Shown here: positions 51,201 through 60,200 of the stretch, in pieces | Layout: each line of letters opens with the position of its first letter | Position numbering within the stretch: the stretch's first letter is position 1 | Source of the DNA: Lateolabrax maculatus | Lineage: Eukaryota > Chordata > Actinopteri > Acropomatiformes > Lateolabracidae | Direction: 5' to 3' | Length of the DNA stretch: 64,000 bases | Assembly: GCA_031216445.1 (NCBI GenBank) | Contig: CM062205.1 | Location: forward strand, 22,027,501-22,091,500 | The notes under the pieces: model-generated | Database searches by the model: none | The model's input: only the letters and a program-made list of their open reading frames with translations | Told to the model about the DNA's origin: nothing | Translations under genes and position numbers: made by a program

Positions 51201-54200
51201 GATTAAATAAGAAGAAGAAGAAGAAGAAGAGTTCGATTAGTCTAGTTTGAAAGTCACACAAGAACATGTTTTCACACAAAGCTCGGGGCAGGAAATTACC
51301 CAGATCCCCGTTTTTCTATTTCTATTTCAAAATTTTATTGACTTTCATGGATGGACGTGAAGATTTAGAGTCTGTTGTCTATGTCTGTGATGAAGGTCAT
51401 GTTACAGGCTGGGTTATATGGCTGTGTGCAAACCAGCATTAAACTACAGCTGGAGATGACTGTCACTATACCACAACACCACTGTATATAAAAAGTGGAT
51501 TCTATATTTCAAAATTTCGCAAAACTTAATTATGCTGCTTCGCATCAATGTGGGAAAATAACACCTGCCACCAAGAAACATTCAAACCTTTCAACCAGTG
51601 CTGGTGATGCAGTTTTATGTCTGACTGATGTTCAATTCACATAACTGCATAACTTATTTACACAGAATTATATTACATTAGATACATAGTGTGAATAGAA
51701 GGTTTCTCTTCTGTCTGGATTCACTCACCTACTTTCAGGACTGTTTTAGACTATATGGGTGGTCCATTTAAAGCCATTTAACCATTTTACTTGCAACTAA
51801 GATTATTTTTCATTACTGATTGATGGTTTGGTCTGCAAAAAACCTGAATCCCAGAGCCAGAAGGTGACAGCAAAAGTCTTGTCTCATCCTACCAACAGTC
51901 CAAAACTCAATGCAATTTACAACAATATAAAACAGTAAAAAGCAGCAACTACTATGGTTTGACAGACGTACCAGTTTCCTGTCAATCATTATTATATTCC
52001 AAATATTCACAATTGTCAAGAATAATAATGAAGAGAGACTAATCTGCAGTGTGGACCCCTGTACTACAGTCTGTCCTTGCAGCAGGGAACACAGAATTTC
52101 TTTCTTTCAAAAGCTCCACTACATTCTTCAGCAATTCACTTTGGATTCTCTCCACCTGCGACTTGTTTTAAAAAGCTGTTCCTCCTCTGGCTGCTGTTTT
52201 TTTTTTTCACACATCAGACTACTTGAGACCTACTTTGATTCAAGAGCCACGTTAATGTCTAGGCATTGACCCGAAACAAGGAGGACGGTAAGGCCTCGCA
52301 GTGATTTCTGAATGTGGCCACCACACACACTTTCACTGAAGTTGATAATTGGAATTTCACCACTTACAGTAGCATGTTCCTTTGAGGGGGTTGCCTTGGT
52401 AACGATTCTCGACTTCACACCTGAATGAAAGAGGTGGAGGATAGTTGAGCGGAAATGAGGCAAAACATGGGGGAAGACGGCAAGAGGGGAAGAAAAGGAG
52501 ACATAGAGGAAGAGAGGTGAGTAAGGTTTAATTACTGATAAAAACAAAGCTAGAGGAAATCCACGAATCACACGTGGAGCTGAGATAACCACACGGCTGT
52601 GTGAGTGTCGACCTTCAGCCAGCTGGAGTAACACCACAATGAAAAGAAAGGCCTAGTGAGGCTGACAGACATCACTAACAGACACCGCCTGACTACAAAC
52701 ACTTCAGAGATGTAAAAAAAGAGGAAGAAATACTCTCATTTTCATACTGATGACCGCTCACTTCTGAAACTGTATCTCAAGTTTTTAATGGGCTTTGGGA
52801 AGCCCTTTGGTAATGAAGGCCAGGGTTAAGATCTTAGCACTAATGAACAGCTGCTTCGACAGTGTGCCAAAAAACACAAAAGACATTGATTGAGTGTCTC
52901 AACTTATTAACACAAGGCCTTGCAGGTCCTTGTAAAAATACATTTATAAAAATAATTCTTGAATATTAAGTGGTTCAACATTTTTGCAGAAAAGATTGGA
53001 AACATTTCACATCTCCATGACTAACAGAATGAAACGCCTCTCGCCAAAGCAGTGATCTGCTGATTAGTGTACAGTTATTTATTCTTACTTTAGACTAGTT
53101 TGGAATTTGACAGCATATTCTTGTGTTTTAACCTAAAAATAGTCCCTGGCCCATCAGAAAGAAAGTTATGGCCATTACAATTCTTTCCTACAACTGCAGC
53201 AGAAATTGTGAGTGTACAGAGTCAGGACAGAGGACGAAACATGAGGACAGAGGGGTGGAGAAGGTGAAACTCACAGGTGGCAGCGGTCTCCTTTGATGCC
53301 CTTAGTGGTGCAGAAGCACTTGCCGTTGTTGGGGTTGCACATGCTGGCGTGGCCGTTGCACTTGCAGGCTGAACAAAACACATGAAACATGGAAATTGTA
53401 AAATAAAACAAAAAAAGTGCCTCAGTAAAACACAAGTCAAAATAACAAACCGCTGCAGAATATATAGTGTATTGTATTATATATAGAGGCTGATAGATTG
53501 ACTCTTATGTAATATGAATGTAAGCTCCTTTTTTCTTTTAGAATATCTGAGTATAAACTGACTCCGCAAAGTTCAATAACCACAACCTTAAATAATAAAA
53601 CAAACTTATTTTATTACACAGTGAATCGAGCACATTTGATTCAACATTTACCCTTAGGTCTACAAGTAACAAATATGATTGTACTAAATAAGAGATGTTC
53701 CTCTATGTCTCGTATGCACTTTGACACATTTGTGACAAGTTTGATGGCAACTCTGCTTTCCCTGAATCCCAGGATGCAGTCAGATGTTCCCGGTTCACCC
53801 TCACTAAGCACCGGTGTTTACTCGCTCTGTTTGACAGCCTTTCCACACCACCTGATCAAACTCACCACCGGGTGGTGTTCAGCTGATAGTTCGGCTCCTC
53901 TCTTCAGACTGTTCAAGACATGCAACCACAGCTCTGCTAATACAAAGTCAGTTATTGATCTTTTCTGAAGGTGTTCAGGTACCAGGCACACTTACAAACT
54001 ACCTTATGCTCGAATGTGATGACTTGTTATTGAGCTACAAGCCGGCAGTTCCTCCCAAGCACACCCCTCTCTAGATTAGTTTGTCATTGCTGACGTTGGC
54101 TTTGAAGAGGCCTCAGGAGTCCTCAGGCGCCATCCTTTTCAGAACCACACCAAGAGACTCCAAGACGGCCGGATACTTGGAAAGACTGTTCACCGCGTGA

Positions 54201-57200
54201 GCACAAACAGCCCTGCCTGCAAAACACTGTTGCATTGAGGCAAATGTCTCATTCTCCAAGGAAAGAAAAAACGATTCCCAATCGAGAGGTTTTGTCCCAG
54301 AGCCAATTCTGTGCATAGAGGTGAACCATCTCCCACATGTGCTCTGGCTCCCACCCCAACAGAGGTGACTTTCCAGTTTTTTGTGGCCGTTAACAGATGC
54401 TAAATGTCTATTAGGGTTACAGTGATTTTGAGGACCAGTTTTGTCACACCTGTATGAATGTTAACGTCATTTTTAAAATATCACTGAGCCTGCTGGCATA
54501 AACAGCTGCCAAATACGTACAAATCTGTGTAAGAATGGGGAACAGCTGGTGGAACAACAAGCCATACTAGGATTGTATCCTTATCTATAAACATGTGTGT
54601 TATGTTGATTATTGATTACATCATCTCCTTTTATAAAGGTATTGATTGTTCACTTGTCACTCCTGAGTCAAACTGATAAAGTATGTCATGATTAAGCTGT
54701 GAGGTAAAACATGCCCGTTAATGTCCCCGAGGGGGCACTTTTCCGTGCAACCAGGAGAAAATAAGAAGCATAAACAACGAATGCACAATACTGACAAGGC
54801 GAAGATATGCAGAGAGGCCAGTTTATTGATTGGCTGTCACTGACGTTGAACCAAGTAAATACATATTTCAGAAGGACATGTGGAATTACACCCCCCAAAA
54901 AACACAAAACATACACTACAGCTGTAATTTATTGGTTAGCTAAATTAAGCTGTCGAAGGAATAGACGATTGATTTGTTGTCCGATTGACTGAGCGTCAGT
55001 ACTAGCTGTAAAGCGGAGTAAATCTTTAATATCCCACGGGACCGCTTTACTGTGCAGCCAGAAATCAGGAAAATGGCCGACATAAAACTTAACTGTAAAA
55101 TAGTGACAAGTTAAATGAAGCTGTGCCAGGAAGACTGACTGGTTGATTTAGTGCTGGAGTGAATGGCCCGCGGATACTCACGCTGGCAGCTGCCCCCGTT
55201 GGTCGGATCTCCGTAGAAGCCGGAGATGCAGCTCTCGCAGTGACGGCCGGTTGTCAGATCCTCGCACTTCTCGCACACGCTCTCGTTGACACACTGGCTG
55301 TGACCGTTACACTGACAGGCTGCCATAGAGTAAACAAAGCACACACTGCATGAACATCACACATCAAAATAAACAGCCCCAGGCCCAAATATGAATGAAT
55401 TAAGATGTTAATTTCCAAGTACAGAAAGTGAAGTGAAGTCTGGGATCTGTAGGAGTTCTGAACTGTCCGTCAGTGCTGCACATCAGGTCCTCATGTGACA
55501 AATAATGTTACTTTGATAATCCCTATGCCTGCTAGGTTCATTTGTCAAAATGTATTACACAGATCTATTAAACTGAGAGAAGTCACAATATCCACCGCAG
55601 GTCATTGGCAAGTATTACTGTTAGTTTTAGATTCTAATGAGTAAAACAATCTCAGTGAGTTGGAATAACATTTTAAGATATTTTTGTTATTTGACAGAGT
55701 AGTGGCGCTTCAACAATTTTATACGAGGATCAGTTTACCCGTCACAAGGAATACTATTCAGCCTGAGAAAATGGTTGTGTGGCGTTTTCTCCGGCTCTGA
55801 AGGGAGCCATCCAAAATTAAAAACAACAAAAACTGATGGGTTATCTCAGCTTGGGCTTTAGACTTAAAACAGACATAAACAAAAAAAAGCCTGCATTAGA
55901 AACAGGACATGTGGTGTTTGAAAGTGGTTGGCACTGAGAGGGGAGGTCTAAAGAAAGACGCTATTGTGGGATGTGCAGGATCCTGTGTTTTTGGAGTTTT
56001 ACCCATACTTAAGACTAAAAGTCATGATATCTCGGCCCCCGCTGCTTTGATTTTGACGGGTTTTTTTTTTCTCTTTTTTTAATCTCTGGTGAGCTTTTAC
56101 ATTCTTTATGAAAGTCAAATACCAAATGGATGGATTACCACTGTGAAAATTACTAATTTTTGAAAACAGAAGAAAAATAAATAAAAATCTGTTTTCACCT
56201 CTGTAAACTGATCTCTTGGTGGAATTCCCCTTTAAAGATATTTACAGAAAAAGCATTTATACAATACATGAATAGAAATTAGCATTTTCAAATGATTAAC
56301 ATTCTTCCCTACCTGGGCAGTGGATGAAGGACCAGTTGTATTTGGCCTCGCCGGGGCACATGCTGGCATTGAGGGCCGGCTGGGGGCTGGCGGGAAGGCC
56401 AGGGAGCGTGGACGGGGCCGGGACCGAGGTCTGGAAGGGCCCGCGATACGAGCCCTCGATACACTGACCTTTGCCTGTGTTGCTGGGGTCGGTGCACCAA
56501 CCGCAACCCGGCTGGTCCAGACACTGGCCACATGTTCTGTACCCGGAACAGTTCTCCGCTGCAGCAAAACACACAACGCAGCACCACTTATAAAGCATTA
56601 CTGTGAAATTCTGATATTATTATTGTTGTTGTTGAAAGCCAACGTTTTGGCATTTTGTAATCCACCTGTGTCGTAAAAACAGAGCCGTCAGGGTCAGGCT
56701 CTTATATATGATAAACAGCAAGAACAGTGGACGGTCGTGAGAGGAAACTGTACAACAAAACCTACATTAAAGGAATAGTTCGACATTTTGGGAAATTATG
56801 CTTATTTGCTTTCTTTCGAGTGAAACTGCTTGCCTGGCTTGCCTAAAATGTTCAAAAATAGGCCTACCAGCATCTCTAAAGCTCACTAATTAACACGTTA
56901 TATCTTGTTTGTTTAATCTGTAAACAAATTAAAATGTATAAAAAATAATTACAGGATGCAAAACCACAAGTTGTCTTTTTTACATTTCTGTTTTTGTACA
57001 AATTAAACAAATGTTGTTTTTTTAATTATTATATTAGCTGCAATGTTGTGTTTTATTATAAATCTACAACATTTATTTGCTTAGCAGTGTAAACAGGGCA
57101 GTCCTGCAGAAAGAGAGCTTGCTCTCAGTGACTTTCCCTTGTGTGACTAAAGGTATCAATTAATCAATGAATTACTGGCCTATTAAACAAAGGTAGCGGC

Positions 57201-60200
57201 ATTCACACAGCACCATTAATAAATGAGTAATGGGTAAGAGTTATTGTGTGTTAGTAAGTAAGGTCCAGCATTTCCAAAGGTTTAATTTAATAAAAACACC
57301 CACAACAACAGTTAATTCAGCTCATTCCTGAGCCACTGGTTCTTTCCACCTGCTCTCCATAGATATTTGTCTATACTTTAATTACCAACTCTCAGCCCTG
57401 GAGGGGTTTCTCTGCCTATGGCTATAAGCAACAATTTATACTTAACTGACTTGCCAGGTTAAATATATGAAAATTGTTCTCTGCTGCGTCATACATAAAC
57501 AAAGCACCAGCCGGAGACTAAATTATCAAACTGCTAAACCAGGTTATTAATCCCCATCTCATTGCCCCATCTTAGTTTAATGTGCTCGGCTGAAGGTTAA
57601 AAAACAAACATTTACAGACGCTCTGCTCCGGAGAGCCATGGTTATTTAAAATGTTGCGTTTTAGGGTTTTTTAAAGTCTGATGAAGATCGCCACATATGC
57701 TCAAGTGGTTGAGTATATTAACTGTAACTAGAGCGTTATGTGAGCGAACTTCAGATTTATGCTTTGATTTTCGTGTGGAGTTTTTCTCCTTTTACAAATT
57801 GCAGCTCATGAATCCTGCCTGGGAGGGCGGTGGTTATGCATGTAGTTGTTACAACTTAAAGAGGTTTAAATAGTGCGCTGCAACATTTTCACGTGTCAGA
57901 CAGAAAATGTTTTTTTGCAAAGTGTTTTCCTACTGCAGCAACGGCAATTTGTTTGGAATAAATAGGACAAAAAGAACTGGCTAACTGGCATGAGAAATGC
58001 ATGGAGAGATTTGTGCACACTTAAAAGTAAACGTTTTATGTATAATCAATGGGTTTCGACTCAAGAGATGCCAATGCCAGGGTTGCAAAAGCAAACACTG
58101 CAGACAGGTTCTTACACTGAGGTATAATGAGATCAATGAGTCAAATCAACAGATGAAAAGACATTAGATTACAAAAAAAAGAGATTTTACGTGTTACAAC
58201 AGCAGAGAAGATGGTAATAATCAAGAAGTTTTTCTTAGGCTGCAACGCTAGAACTCATCTCGTGTTGTTAGTTAATTTGTTATTTAAAAGGAGAAACATT
58301 ACAACAGTCGACTAATCCTAAACTCTTTGTTCTCGATAAACTCTGAACTGCTCATACAATTTAAAAGGAATTCCACTTCTGCTACACTGATGTCTCCTGC
58401 CTCTATCAAGTGTCTGGCCACAGGGTTTTTAAATCATTTGTTTTGACTTCATTGGTTCAGAAGCACACTGTTAGGAGAGAAACCGAATGGCATAAATTAC
58501 ATTTGTTTCGTATTACATGTAATGATGTAAAAATAATAAATGATTTTCAGACTCAATAATCAGAGTGTGTGTGTCTCACCACATTTGTGGCGCATTTTGC
58601 CAAAACAATAAAAAGACAAGAATCACAGCGATTGTCATATTAAACATGTTAATATACAAGAACTGAACAGAATAAGATGTCTTACGTGGACAAGTGTTCA
58701 TGGTGTACCACTCCATACACTGTCCGAAGGGGAAGGAGGCCACGTAGGCGTTGGAGTCGACGCACTGCTTCATGTTGCTGCACCACATGCACTCTGAGCT
58801 GCTGCTGGTGCATTCGCTGCAGGTGGTTCTCATGGCACACGGTGTCCGGCACTGCTTGGCACTGTGGTTGGCTGAGGAACGTTCTCAAGTTAAGTTTAAG
58901 GCCGTTGGAGTATGAATGCACAGACGTTCAGCATGGATGTCTCAGTGGGAGTCAAACCCCCTCTGGTGGGGCTCTCCCTGATTTACTACTGGACTTTGGT
59001 AAACAAGATGTTACAATATCTAGAGAGCAGAAAATCTGTTTTCATCTGCTGATGCTACAAATAAAAAAAGTTACATAGTTGATCCTAAAATACTATCCGT
59101 TAAGAGTTCAGAATCCTGATGCAATCTAGCTGAAACTTGTATAATGAACCCTAAAATCCAAAAGCCCCACCTAGTATATATGTTTGCTATTTTACATTGT
59201 AATTGTCCGCTACTTAACATGTCTTAATGTGCATAAACACACTTTCTTACAGGATAATATTCTAGAATATAACACATCTTTCCTTTTTTATTTTGATTCA
59301 CCAAGTAATGCGAGCCCACCTGGCCGTTCACACAGGCTGCCGTTCACTGGGTTGATGCAGGTTTGTGCTTTCAGTCCGCTGGACGCTGGCTCCGCCAGGT
59401 AGCCACAGAACCCGGCGTCACTGGGCTCGCCGGGCAGCCACTGCAGGGTGGTGTTGGTGAAGGGCGACATGTCCTCCCAGCACCAGTACGACACGTTGAT
59501 TTTCCTGAGCCCCACCCAGGGTGTCATTAAGGCCTTGTACTGCAAACACACAACAGTTTGCCAAAGTCAAAACAAGGATTTCACACATTGTTCTCTTTAA
59601 AATTCATGTTTCATGTTTGAATTTAACTGTTTTCAAGTTCAGTCAAATTCCTAATACTGTAAATCTGTAAATAGATGATAAAAAAAAGGGAACTCCTTTA
59701 TAATTGGGTGGTGTTTGGTCATCTTTTCACTTAAGTAGTGGCTCTAATCGTTTTTTTTTTGCGACCCTTTTAAGTGCCAGTTTTTGCGTAGCTGAAGACT
59801 AATGTGACATTTGATGAAAATGAATGTCACAAACAGATTTTGATATCTACGTTTTTATTTTCCCCAGAAATTTGCCCTCATTGTCAGCAACAAAGAAAGT
59901 CTATACATTTCATCTATACTGACATAAATTCCCCTGGAGTGACAGAGTGGCAATAAAAGCAGCTTTGCTTCACTTGACTAAGGAGGCTTTGTTATCCATC
60001 CCATCTCCAATCAATGGCCATGCTGTTGCAGTAGTAGTAAACAAAGGGAGCTCGATCTCTCACAGACGTGGGTCGAATTACTGTTCCATCGGGATTTAAT
60101 TGCATTTCTGGGACTGATTGATCCTGTCTTGAAATAGTTGGAACTGCTAAACAGCACATACAGTGTCTATATAACATGGCAGGGAGACAGAAGCATGTTT

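Larger units (their letters stand above)
51145..52367 (-). other. atrn: atrn intron between exons H and I (1.2 kb)
   Basis: It holds the GAA/TTC triplet array (51209-51230), a GTGGGTGTG-rich patch near 51165-51190 close to the exon I acceptor, and a partial copy of the attaatcg-type repeat at about 51840-51960. No other exon was seen. Confidence 0.75.

Noticed and set aside
53621..53968. Plus-strand frame of 115 codons in the F-G intron
   Set aside because: Normal composition but no recognisable domain, no homologue I can name and no splice support; kept only as part of the intron description.
54113..54316. Minus-strand frame of 67 codons between exons F and G
   Set aside because: It is in the atrn direction but does not fit the uninterrupted phase between exons F and G, and it carries no laminin EGF cysteines.
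55159..55353. Plus-strand frame opposite exon F
   Set aside because: Antisense shadow of the laminin EGF exon.
58677..59078. Plus-strand frame of 133 codons opposite exon D
   Set aside because: Antisense shadow of the PSI exon (Cys/Trp/Arg-rich), extended by chance into the intron.
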